This document shows positions 1 through 8,105 of a stretch of DNA of 64,000 nucleotides, piece by piece (within the stretch, counting starts at the first letter, position 1; the number at the start of each line of letters is the position of its first letter). Below the pieces are notes generated by a model. That model worked only from the letters and a program-made list of their open reading frames with translations, was not told the DNA's origin and searched no databases. The DNA is taken from NCBI RefSeq assembly GCF_003386195.1, contig NZ_QRDX01000009.1, forward strand, positions 62,001 to 126,000, written 5' to 3'. The stretch comes from Seonamhaeicola aphaedonensis (lineage in GTDB: Bacteria; Bacteroidota; Bacteroidia; Flavobacteriales; Flavobacteriaceae). Position numbers and translations under genes: made by a program.

Positions 1-1
1 A

Positions 2-667
2 GGTCAGCGCCATAAAGATAATTTTTACCACACACTTGAAGTGGTGGATAATATTTCTGAACACACCAATAATCTGTGGTTGCGTTGGGCTGCCCTATTG
101 CACGATATTGGTAAAGCACCAACGAAAAAGTTTCATAAAAAAATTGGCTGGACATTTCACGGACATGAATTTGAAGGTTCAAAAATGGTCTATCGGCTTT
201 TCAAAAGATTGAAAATGCCCTTGAATGACAAAATGAAGTTTGTACAAAAAATGGTATTAATGAGTTCCAGACCCATTGTTTTAGCCCAAGATATTGTAAC
301 AGATTCTGCAGTTAGACGTTTGGTTTTCGATGCTGGTGATTATGTAGATGATTTGATGACACTTTGTGAAGCAGACATTACAACTAAAAACCCAAAAAAG
401 TTTAAAAAGTATCATAATAACTTCAAAATAGTTCGTGAGAAGATTGTTGAAGTTGAAGAACGTGATCATGTTCGAAATTTCCAACCACCCATTTCTGGTG
501 AAGAAATAATGGAAACATTCCAATTAAAACCTTCTCGTGAAATTGGCGTTATAAAAGAATTTATAAAAGAGGCCATTCTTGATGGCGATATTCCAAACGA
601 ATACGAAGCAGCATATAAACTTATGCTTGATAAAGGAAAAAAATTAGGTTTAGAAGTTAGAAAGTAG
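2..667 (+). CDS. cca: CCA tRNA nucleotidyltransferase, C-terminal part (5' end outside window)
   Basis: This is the C-terminal part of a CCA-adding enzyme or poly(A) polymerase-type nucleotidyltransferase, which builds or repairs the CCA end of tRNA. The reading frame is open from base 2 with [17 protein letters not shown] before the first internal ATG at 41, so the gene starts upstream of the window. The remaining ~221 residues hold the HD domain that follows the head domain in this family: a His in FYHTLEV, then LLHDIGK with the HD pair at bases 101-106, then FHGHEFEG. The catalytic nucleotidyltransferase head is not in the window. It ends 21 bases before heme A synthase on the same strand. 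The family call rests on the HD motifs and overall layout. Confidence 0.85.
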   Translation, partial: GQRHKDNFYHTLEVVDNISEHTNNLWLRWAALLHDIGKAPTKKFHKKIGWTFHGHEFEGSKMVYRLFKRLKMPLNDKMKFVQKMVLMSSRPIVLAQDIVTDSAVRRLVFDAGDYVDDLMTLCEADITTKNPKKFKKYHNNFKIVREKIVEVEERDHVRNFQPPISGEEIMETFQLKPSREIGVIKEFIKEAILDGDIPNEYEAAYKLMLDKGKKLGLEVRK

Positions 668-688
668 AATTTAAAAATTTTTGAATTA

Positions 689-1708
689 GTGGCAACAAAA
701 GATAATAAAACAGTCATTTATTGGCTATTAACCGGATGCTTCCTGATTTTTATTATGGTTGTGGTAGGAGGAATTACAAGGCTAACCCATTCAGGACTTT
801 CAATTTCCAATTATAAACTTATTTCGGGCACTATTCCTCCTATGAATGAGTTGGATTGGCAAGAAGCGTTTGATTTGTACAAGCAATATCCAGAATATCA
901 AAAACTCAATAGCCATTTTACATTAGAAGATTTCAAAGACATTTACTTTTGGGAATGGTTGCATCGTGTTATTGGCAGACTTATCGGATTAGTTTTCTTT
1001 ATTCCATTCGTTTATTTTTTAATAAGGAATCAACTTTCAAAACCTACAGTTAAAAAAGCAATCATCTTATTGCTCATGGGAGGCTTTCAAGGGTTTTTAG
1101 GTTGGTACATGGTTAAAAGTGGCTTGGTTGACAACCCAGATGTTAGTCATTACAGATTGGCTGCCCATTTAACTACAGCATTTTTAACGTTTGCTTACAC
1201 GTTTTGGGTAGCTCTAGATTTAATATTCCCCAACCCAAAACCTTACAATAAAAAATTCAGGAATTTGTTAAGATGGGGATTAGTGGTTCTACTAATTCAA
1301 ATAATATATGGGGCTTTTGTTGCTGGTTTAGATGCTGGATTTATTCATAATCATTGGCCTATGATGAATGAGGGCAAGTTCATACACCCAACGGTATACA
1401 TAGAACAAGAACCGTTACTAAAAAATTTCATTGAAGGTAAAAGCGGTGTGCAATTTGTACACAGAATGTTAGCCTACATCGTGGTACTTTTTGTTTTTAT
1501 AATTTGGAAAAAATCTAAATCATTAACACTTACGTCATATCAATTAAAAGGAATTAAAATTTTAAATATTTTTGTTTTACTTCAATTTTTACTTGGTGTT
1601 TTTACTATTTTGTTACAAGTTCCTGTTTGGCTAGGTGTAGCTCATCAGGTTGGTGCCTTTTTCTTGTTAAGCGCCATGACATTTACACTACATCGTTTCA
1701 GCAAATAA
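689..1708 (+). CDS. ctaA: Heme A synthase (COX15/CtaA family)
   Basis: This membrane enzyme oxidises the methyl group of heme O to the formyl group of heme A for cytochrome c oxidase. The 339-aa protein has about eight hydrophobic segments, the N-terminal GGITRLTHSGLSI motif that marks COX15/CtaA, and conserved His residues at the helix ends (EWLHRVIGR near residue 92, RLAAHLTTA near 156, QFVHRMLAY and GVAHQVGAF in the second half) that fit the two heme-binding four-helix halves. A long insert between helix 1 and 2 (residues ~45-85) matches the larger Bacteroidota/proteobacterial type rather than the short Bacillus type. The start is GTG at 689. An in-frame ATG does not occur until well inside the first helix. 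Confidence 0.93.
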   Translation: MATKDNKTVIYWLLTGCFLIFIMVVVGGITRLTHSGLSISNYKLISGTIPPMNELDWQEAFDLYKQYPEYQKLNSHFTLEDFKDIYFWEWLHRVIGRLIGLVFFIPFVYFLIRNQLSKPTVKKAIILLLMGGFQGFLGWYMVKSGLVDNPDVSHYRLAAHLTTAFLTFAYTFWVALDLIFPNPKPYNKKFRNLLRWGLVVLLIQIIYGAFVAGLDAGFIHNHWPMMNEGKFIHPTVYIEQEPLLKNFIEGKSGVQFVHRMLAYIVVLFVFIIWKKSKSLTLTSYQLKGIKILNIFVLLQFLLGVFTILLQVPVWLGVAHQVGAFFLLSAMTFTLHRFSK

Positions 1709-1720
1709 AACAAAAAAACG

Positions 1721-1728
1721 TAACTTTG
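1721..1728 (+). promoter_or_regulatory. Candidate -7 box (TAACTTTG)
   Basis: This exact TAnnTTTG match lies 17 bases before the ATG at 1746 of the pRiA4b-like gene. No clear TTG -33 element sits at the expected spacing, so the call rests on the -7 box and the short leader alone. Confidence 0.45.
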
Positions 1729-1745
1729 CTTCATAATTATTTACC

Positions 1746-2258
1746 ATGATTTACAGGTTTAGAGTAATACTTGATAATGATACGGAAGAGGATATTTTTC
1801 GTGATTTAGAAATTAGAGAAACTGATTCTTTAGAGGATTTACACAATATTATTACGCAATCTTTTGGGTTTGACGGAACAGAAATGGCTTCGTTTTACTT
1901 AAGTGATGACCAATGGAATCAAGGTGAAGAAATATCGCTCTTCGATTTAAGTGACGATAACTCTGCGCGCCTAATGATTGAGACCACCATAAATGATGTA
2001 GTTCATGAAGCACAACCAAAATTAATCTACATCTACGATTTTTTAAGTATGTGGACGTTTTATGTAGAGTTAGCTGAAATTGTAGAAGAAGCTGAAAGCA
2101 CAGACTACCCCAACCTAATGTTTGTTCATGGTCAGATTCCTGATACGGCACCAGAATTTTCATTTGAATCAGAAGAAGGAGAAGACTTCGATGAATTTGA
2201 AAATGGTTATGATGTTGATGATTACGAAAGTTTAGACTTTGACGAAAACTGGAATTAA
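1746..2258 (+). CDS. Plasmid pRiA4b ORF-3-like protein
   Basis: This 170-aa protein begins with the fold signature of the pRiA4b ORF-3 family: IYRFRVILDN, then a segment of the type LEDLHNIITQSFGFD followed by a short strand pair and an ISLFDL segment. The family is widespread, often adjacent to unrelated genes, and its biochemical role is unknown. Residues ~135-170 form a very acidic tail rich in Glu, Asp, Tyr and Phe, a feature common in the Bacteroidota versions. It stands between heme A synthase and a convergent unknown gene, with only three bases between the two 3' ends. Despite the plasmid-derived family name I see no mobile-element ends around it. Confidence 0.7.
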   Translation: MIYRFRVILDNDTEEDIFRDLEIRETDSLEDLHNIITQSFGFDGTEMASFYLSDDQWNQGEEISLFDLSDDNSARLMIETTINDVVHEAQPKLIYIYDFLSMWTFYVELAEIVEEAESTDYPNLMFVHGQIPDTAPEFSFESEEGEDFDEFENGYDVDDYESLDFDENWN

Positions 2259-2261
2259 CCT

Positions 2262-3323
2262 CTATTTTAATTTTAAAGGATTTACATTTTCGTAGTTAGT
2301 GGTTAAAAATTGTAATCCACACTCCAAAATTTCACCCATAGTTTTACATTTTAAAAACTTTTCATCTTTAGAATATTTAAAGATGTCCTTTTTTAACATA
2401 TCTATATGTTGTTTTGTAGAAATGGTATCTTCCTTCATACAAGATAATAACATAGCTATACGATTATGACTACTTTTTAATCGTTTTACTAAAATAGAAC
2501 GCTCTTCGGTTTTATATTGAGCAATAGACAGTTTTTCAAAGGTTTCAGAAACCATTCTAACCATATTTATATTTTCTTTAAAAAATTGAGGACGATAAAT
2601 GTTGAACTTACCTTCATAGGATTGTTGATCAAAATCTATAGCCCTTACCTTATAAACAACATGGTCAAAATCATGGGTTGGTACTATCACATAATTATAG
2701 GAACGCATATCACCTAAAAGCCGAATCATACAACGCTCATTAAACTTTACGAACTCCTTAGCAATTTGAGCCTTTTCAGACCTACTACATTCTGGCAACA
2801 TGTTTTTTATAAAAACATCACCCGGAATACCAGAAATATGCTCTTCGATTAAGGTGTCTTTGTAAACCAAAAAGTTAAGATTGTAAGGAGATAACATATG
2901 CTCAAACTCTAAGCCGTAAATTCTGGAAGCATCAGCAGTTTTAATATAAAAATAGGTGAAATTATCATTTAAGATATTCCTGATTTTAATTCTGAATGGT
3001 TTTGAGTTTCCAAACGTACAAAAGTCAATAGCATCAACACTTAAAAAGGGCACCATATCATCATTCCCATCAGAGTGCAGAATGGTATACACCTTTTTTA
3101 AGGAGTGCTCTATTTCCTCACGTTCATAGTCGTTGTAATATACCCTAACCCATAAAGTATCATTTTCCTTTTCATCATATACCACAATAGAACCCTGAAA
3201 TCTGAGCAAATCCTCATAGAAAATAGGAATCTCAGTGTTTCTATTATATTCGGTTAGATAATTGCTTAATTTTTCACTTATTGGATAAGATGGCTTGCGC
3301 TTCGAAATTTTTAAATCCTTCAT
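2262..3323 (-). CDS. Uncharacterised protein with kinase-like residue pattern
   Basis: I do not recognise a named family for this 353-aa soluble protein. The middle of the sequence reads like a small-molecule or protein kinase fold: a strand with a lysine (TYFYIKTADA, Lys128), a helix glutamate (GLEFEHML, Glu139), a hinge-like LIEEHISGIPGD, a catalytic-loop-like LLGDMRSYNYV (Asp205, Asn210) and a metal-site-like VRAIDFDQ (Asp230). All five residues expected of an active kinase appear in the right order and at plausible spacing. The N-terminal 110 residues are different, with predicted strands and a YDEKENDT turn. No signal peptide or membrane helix is visible. The kinase reading is my inference from pattern and is not an established assignment. 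Confidence 0.55.
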   Translation of the reverse strand: MKDLKISKRKPSYPISEKLSNYLTEYNRNTEIPIFYEDLLRFQGSIVVYDEKENDTLWVRVYYNDYEREEIEHSLKKVYTILHSDGNDDMVPFLSVDAIDFCTFGNSKPFRIKIRNILNDNFTYFYIKTADASRIYGLEFEHMLSPYNLNFLVYKDTLIEEHISGIPGDVFIKNMLPECSRSEKAQIAKEFVKFNERCMIRLLGDMRSYNYVIVPTHDFDHVVYKVRAIDFDQQSYEGKFNIYRPQFFKENINMVRMVSETFEKLSIAQYKTEERSILVKRLKSSHNRIAMLLSCMKEDTISTKQHIDMLKKDIFKYSKDEKFLKCKTMGEILECGLQFLTTNYENVNPLKLK

Positions 3324-3417
3324 GCTGTAAAATTAGTTATTTTTGAAGGTTTTGATGCAATCATGTAACAAAATATAGACAGGTTCGTCTTACTCTTATA
3401 ACTAACCCTTGCCAAAT

Positions 3418-3425
3418 TAACTTTG
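3418..3425 (+). promoter_or_regulatory. Candidate -7 box (TAACTTTG) deciding the ABC ATPase start
   Basis: This exact TAnnTTTG match overlaps the first in-frame TTG (3423) of the ABC ATPase gene. A codon inside its own -7 box cannot be translated from this promoter, so the next TTG at 3444 is the likelier start. A TTC at about 3394 is the only weak -33 candidate. Confidence 0.5.
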
Positions 3426-3443
3426 GCACACAAACGTTATAAA

Positions 3444-4352
3444 TTGGAATCCATTCTTACAATTAACAACCTTACCAAAAAATTTGGCAATTTAACAGCA
3501 GTAAAAGACCTCTCTTTCTCCATAAAGAAAGGAAATGTTTATGGTATTTTAGGACCTAATGGTAGTGGAAAATCCACGACGCTTGGTGTTGTTTTAAATG
3601 TGGTCAACAAAACATCAGGAGATTTTCAATGGTTTGACGGTAAAATGTCTACCCATGAGGCGCTTAAAAAAGTGGGCGCTATTATTGAGCGTCCTAATTT
3701 TTATCCCTATATGTCTGGTTATCAAAATCTAAAATTAGTCTGTAAAATTAAGGGGGTTGATTACAGTAAAATTGAAGAAAAACTAAAAATTGTGGGGCTT
3801 TTAGAAAGAAAACATAGCAAATTCAGAACCTTTTCCTTGGGTATGAAACAAAGACTTGCTATTGCCTCTGCCCTATTAAACGATCCAGAGATTTTAATCC
3901 TTGATGAGCCTACCAACGGATTAGACCCACAAGGAATTCACCAAATAAGAGAAATAATAAAGCAGATTGCTGCTAAAGGAACTACTATTTTATTGGCGTC
4001 TCATTTACTAGATGAAGTTGAAAAAGTCTGTACACATGTGGTTGTTTTGAGAAAAGGAAAAAAACTATATTCTGGTAGGGTTGATGAGATGATATCTAGT
4101 CACGGATTTTTTGAGCTTAAATGCAACAAGCAAGAGGCGTTGGTTGAGCTATTAAAAAAACACACTTCCTTTAGTAAAATAAAAGTTGAAAACGATCTGA
4201 TTGTAGCGTTTTTAAATGAGCCTATGCGCTCTGATGATTTTAATAAATACCTTTTTGAAAAAGGAATCATACTTACCCAATTAGTACAACGCAAAGAAAG
4301 TTTAGAAGAACAATTCTTGCAATTAACAGACAACCAAGCCAACCAAATTTAG
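3444..4352 (+). CDS. ABC transporter ATP-binding protein
   Basis: This is the cytosolic ATPase of a two-gene ABC-2 type exporter, with the permease directly downstream (4-base gap). Starting at TTG 3444 gives 302 aa beginning MESILTINNLTKKFG, the usual start of this family. The longer reading from 3423 would start inside the -7 box. Motifs in order are Walker A GPNGSGKST, a signature loop in the variant form SLGMKQRLA, Walker B ILILDEPTNGLDPQG, and the switch His in LLASHLLDEV. The last ~80 residues form the accessory C-terminal domain common in multidrug/bacitracin/NatA-type ATPases. The substrate cannot be told from sequence. Confidence 0.88.
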   Translation: MESILTINNLTKKFGNLTAVKDLSFSIKKGNVYGILGPNGSGKSTTLGVVLNVVNKTSGDFQWFDGKMSTHEALKKVGAIIERPNFYPYMSGYQNLKLVCKIKGVDYSKIEEKLKIVGLLERKHSKFRTFSLGMKQRLAIASALLNDPEILILDEPTNGLDPQGIHQIREIIKQIAAKGTTILLASHLLDEVEKVCTHVVVLRKGKKLYSGRVDEMISSHGFFELKCNKQEALVELLKKHTSFSKIKVENDLIVAFLNEPMRSDDFNKYLFEKGIILTQLVQRKESLEEQFLQLTDNQANQI

Positions 4353-4356
4353 TACC

Positions 4357-5181
4357 ATGTTAAGACTTTTAAATTTAGAATTACAAAAACTACTGCTAAA
4401 TAGAACAAGCATGACACTCATTTTTGTATCATTTGTTTTACCATTTTTTGTCATATTGTTATCCTCACTAAGAATAAACGTTTTTGGCTTTTTTACACTA
4501 GAATTGGGTGAATTAGGAATCTTTAACTTTCCTATTATATGGCATCTGACAACATTTTTTGCATCGCAATTTAAGTTCTTTTTTGCTATTGTGGTTGTGA
4601 GTATGATAGGTAATGAATATAGTAATAAAACCATAAAACAAAACTTAATTGATGGTTTAAGCAAAAAGGAGTTTATCCTATCAAAATTTTACACAATTAT
4701 ATTCTTTTCGTTGATTTCAACAGTATTAATCTTTGTTATTTCCTTTTGTATTGGTTTTTATTATTCAAGTTATAATGAGTTTTCTATTATTATTCAAGAG
4801 ACAGAGTTTTTATTGGCATACTTCATAAAACTAATTGGATTTTTTAGTTTGTGTTTATTCTTTGGTATGTTGGTTAAAAGATCTGCTTTTGCACTAGCAT
4901 TCTTGTTTATTTTATACATACTTGAATGGATATTTTTTGGCTTAATGGTATGGAAACTTGATATGAATACCGCTGAAAAGATCCAGAATTTTTTCCCTTT
5001 AAAATCTATGTATAAGCTCATAGACCAACCATTTCAAAGAATTGCAATGACAAAATTTCCTGAAAAAGCGAATTTATCCTACGATTATGGAGCACATGGA
5101 TACGAAATGCTTATAGTTTTAGCTTGGACAGCCCTATTCATCTTTTTATCGTATAGATTATTAAAAAAGCGTGATTTATAA
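4357..5181 (+). CDS. ABC-2 type transporter permease
   Basis: This 274-aa protein has about six hydrophobic segments. It begins with a short N-terminal cytosolic stretch (MLRLLNLELQKLLLNRTS), the usual coupling region of ABC-2 permeases such as those for gliding-associated or bacitracin-type exporters. A GNEYSNKTIKQNLIDGLSK segment follows the second membrane span, as is typical of this family. It is 4 bases behind the ATPase gene and almost certainly forms the membrane half of the same exporter. The protein ends in the charged KKRDL. Nothing identifies the substrate. Confidence 0.82.
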   Translation: MLRLLNLELQKLLLNRTSMTLIFVSFVLPFFVILLSSLRINVFGFFTLELGELGIFNFPIIWHLTTFFASQFKFFFAIVVVSMIGNEYSNKTIKQNLIDGLSKKEFILSKFYTIIFFSLISTVLIFVISFCIGFYYSSYNEFSIIIQETEFLLAYFIKLIGFFSLCLFFGMLVKRSAFALAFLFILYILEWIFFGLMVWKLDMNTAEKIQNFFPLKSMYKLIDQPFQRIAMTKFPEKANLSYDYGAHGYEMLIVLAWTALFIFLSYRLLKKRDL

Positions 5182-5189
5182 TATCTTTG
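5182..5189 (+). promoter_or_regulatory. Candidate -7 box (TATCTTTG)
   Basis: This exact TAnnTTTG match starts right after the permease stop and lies 21 bases before the ATG of the first T9SS surface protein. It suggests that the surface gene has its own promoter and is not only read through from the ABC genes. No good -33 element is seen. Confidence 0.45.
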
Positions 5190-5210
5190 ATAGCGTTTGC
5201 TATGTAAAAG

Positions 5211-7979
5211 ATGAAAAACAACTTCTTATTTTTATCCCTCTGTGTATTTTCAGTTTTTGGGGTATTTGGTCAAAAAGAGGCAGCTAATTGGTATTTTGGG
5301 CAAAATGCTGGAATTCGTTTTAATGAAGATGGAACAGTTACCGAATTGATAGATGGTGCCTTAAGTACTAATGAGGGCTGCACAACAATATCAGATGAAA
5401 ACGGTAACCTTTTATTCTACACAGACGGGATAACCGTTTGGGATAGAAACCACAAGCCCATGCCCAATGCAAATTCTGCAAGTGGTGGACTTTTTGGTGA
5501 TCCTTCTAGCTCACAATCTGCTATTGTAATACCAAAGCCTAAGGATAACAATATTTACTACATTTTTACAGTTGACACCGAAGGTCCTAACGATCTTGTA
5601 GATTTCGGTTTTAACTATTCCATAGTAGATTTACGCTTAAATAATGGTTTAGGCGATGTAGTGGTAGGTTCGAAAAACATAAACTTACGTCCCGATAGCT
5701 CTGAGAAAATTAGTGCTGTTGTTAAAGATTGTGAGTCAGAAGAACTATGGGTAATCACCTTTGGTCCTTCTGGGAGAACAATAGAAACACCTAACAGGAG
5801 TATCCCTATTCATGATACATTTTATGCTTATGAAGTGTCCGAAAATGGCATAAATACAACTCCTATAGTGTCTACATTTTCTAATTTGAACATAACAGAT
5901 TCTAGAGGATATTTAAAATTCTCAACAGACGGTACCAAAATAGCAAATGCCAATGTTGTATCAGGTTTGTTCCTTTATGATTTTGATGCAGATACGGGTA
6001 TGGTATCTGGGCAGATAGAACTTGCGGTAAATAGCACACGCCCTGATAAACCACAGTCAGCTTATGGTGTAGAATTTTCTCAAAATAACAAGTTTCTTTA
6101 TGTTTCCGCTTATTACGATTCTCGAGACCCCAATGAATTTAATGACCGATTTGCTCAATACACCTCATTAATTCAGTATGATATAACGGCAGCAGATGTA
6201 GCCAATAACGGTATTATTATTGATGAAAGGATTGGCTTTCGTGGTGCATTACAGCTTGGATTAGATGGCAAAATATATCGAGCGATGAGTGAAACTTATT
6301 TTGTTGGGTTACCCAATCTGTCAGTGATAAATACACCTAATTTAAGAGGTGCAAACTGTAATTATGAACACAAAGCTATCAATTTAAGACTGGACTCAAC
6401 ACAAGGGCTTCCCCCATTTATAACATCATTTTTTACTCAAAAGGTTGATATTATTGGTAATGATGGTACAACAACAGATTTACCTTTGTGCGAGGGCGAT
6501 TCATTCGTTTTAGTTGCTCCAGACATTCCAAATGCGTCTTTTCAATGGCAAAAAAATGGTATTGCTATAAATAACCAAACTAATACCTTGGAAGTCACAA
6601 ATGATGAAGTTGGTCTTTACTCGGTACTTATAGATGCCAATACAGGACGATGTGAAGATAGATTTGAAGGATTAGCACGGGTTACATTTAGTGAAAATCC
6701 AATGGCATTTGATAGTGCATTATTTCAATGTGATGAAGATGGTGCGAAAGATGGTTTCACGCTTTTTAATTTAAATGAAGCCAACACAGATTTAACTGGT
6801 GGAAATGAAATATTGTCTACAAAATTCTATATTGATCCTTCTAGAACTCATGAAGTAGATGGCAACTTTTTCGCCAATACAATAAACCCACAAACCATTT
6901 ATGTTAAAGTTTTTAATGAGGAAACGAGTTGTTTCAACTACTCGGAGCTTACATTAGAGGTGAGTGTTACAGATTCAAACGATGCTACTTTAACTGCTTG
7001 TGATGACGATGGTAACGAAGATGGCTTTTACACTTTTATTTTAACAGATATTGAAAATAACATTGTTTCTGGCCTTCCAACAGGACTCAATATTTCGTAC
7101 TATGAAACATATGAAAACGCTCTTTTAGAGCGAAATGATTTAGGGGATACTTTTACCAATACCACACCCTATTCTCAAACTATTTATGCCAGAGTCGAAA
7201 ACGCCAACAACTGTTATGGTATTAGTGAAATTTTATTGACCGTAAACCAATTACCAAACATTGACACTGAAGATTTAACCTATTACTGCTTAAATAATTT
7301 CCCAGAGCCCATAACCATAAACGCAGGTATTTTAAACGATTCACCAAGCAACTATTCTTATAATTGGAGTTCTGGAGAAGACACCTACGAAGTTAATATT
7401 AACGAAATTGGAAACTACTTAGTAACTGTTACAAATAGCAATGGGTGTTCTAAAACAAGAATTGTTACGGTAGAAGCTTCAAATATTGCAACAATTAATG
7501 ACATACAAGTAAAAGATGTTTCACAAAATAATGTGATTACTACCTTAACTTCAGGCGAAGGTGAATATCAATACCAGTTGCTTGATGAAAACAATATTCC
7601 CGTCACTTCATTTCAAGAAAGTAATATTTTCGAAAATGTATTTCCTGGAATATATTACATTAATATAATGGATATTAAAAATAATTGTGGTACTGTTAGA
7701 GATGCTATATCTGTGATAGGGTTTCCTAAGTTCTTTACACCAAATAATGATGGTATACGTGATACATGGCAAGTATATGGTGTATCTGATATGTTTCAAC
7801 CTAATACCAAAATCCAAATATTTGATAGATACGGAAAACTTTTAAAAGAGTTAAGCCCTTCAGATGAAGGTTGGGATGGCTTATTTAATGGTCAAAGACT
7901 GCCATCAGATGATTATTGGTTTTTTGTGAGACTTCAAGATGGTAGAATTTTTAAAAGCCATTTTACTTTAAAAAATTAG
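5211..7979 (+). CDS. T9SS type B sorting domain surface protein, 922 aa
   Basis: This secreted protein has a signal peptide (KNNFLFLSLCVFSVFGVFGQ). Residues ~22-400 begin ANWYFGQNAGIRFN and contain propeller-like strands with SDENGNLLFYTDG and SAYGVEFSQNNKFLYVS, the layout of WD40-like N-terminal modules in Flavobacteriaceae surface proteins. Residues ~430-500 look Ig-like (FQWQKNGIAINNQ). Two Cys-paired repeats follow (FQCDEDGAKDGF and TACDDDGNEDGF), then an SNGC-type module. The last ~85 residues are the gliding motility-associated or type B C-terminal domain (FFTPNNDGIRDTW, IFDRYGKLLKEL, GWDGLFNGQRLP, DDYWFFV). Such domains direct export through the type IX system, usually to the cell surface. 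It heads a row of three such genes. Binding targets are unknown. Confidence 0.88.
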   Translation: MKNNFLFLSLCVFSVFGVFGQKEAANWYFGQNAGIRFNEDGTVTELIDGALSTNEGCTTISDENGNLLFYTDGITVWDRNHKPMPNANSASGGLFGDPSSSQSAIVIPKPKDNNIYYIFTVDTEGPNDLVDFGFNYSIVDLRLNNGLGDVVVGSKNINLRPDSSEKISAVVKDCESEELWVITFGPSGRTIETPNRSIPIHDTFYAYEVSENGINTTPIVSTFSNLNITDSRGYLKFSTDGTKIANANVVSGLFLYDFDADTGMVSGQIELAVNSTRPDKPQSAYGVEFSQNNKFLYVSAYYDSRDPNEFNDRFAQYTSLIQYDITAADVANNGIIIDERIGFRGALQLGLDGKIYRAMSETYFVGLPNLSVINTPNLRGANCNYEHKAINLRLDSTQGLPPFITSFFTQKVDIIGNDGTTTDLPLCEGDSFVLVAPDIPNASFQWQKNGIAINNQTNTLEVTNDEVGLYSVLIDANTGRCEDRFEGLARVTFSENPMAFDSALFQCDEDGAKDGFTLFNLNEANTDLTGGNEILSTKFYIDPSRTHEVDGNFFANTINPQTIYVKVFNEETSCFNYSELTLEVSVTDSNDATLTACDDDGNEDGFYTFILTDIENNIVSGLPTGLNISYYETYENALLERNDLGDTFTNTTPYSQTIYARVENANNCYGISEILLTVNQLPNIDTEDLTYYCLNNFPEPITINAGILNDSPSNYSYNWSSGEDTYEVNINEIGNYLVTVTNSNGCSKTRIVTVEASNIATINDIQVKDVSQNNVITTLTSGEGEYQYQLLDENNIPVTSFQESNIFENVFPGIYYINIMDIKNNCGTVRDAISVIGFPKFFTPNNDGIRDTWQVYGVSDMFQPNTKIQIFDRYGKLLKELSPSDEGWDGLFNGQRLPSDDYWFFVRLQDGRIFKSHFTLKN

Positions 7980-8105
7980 AATTACTGTTTAAAAAACTTA
8001 GTAATAATGCATTTAATCCGATTTTCTTTGCGTTTTATCTATAAAAAAACTATTTTTCCAGCTTAAAACTAAATCATATTATTGTTTTTACCCAAATAAA
8101 ACAAA

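Noticed and set aside
1746-2258. Mobile element suggested by the pRiA4b ORF-3 family name
   Set aside because: No transposase, terminal inverted repeats or target duplication are visible. The family is often chromosomal.
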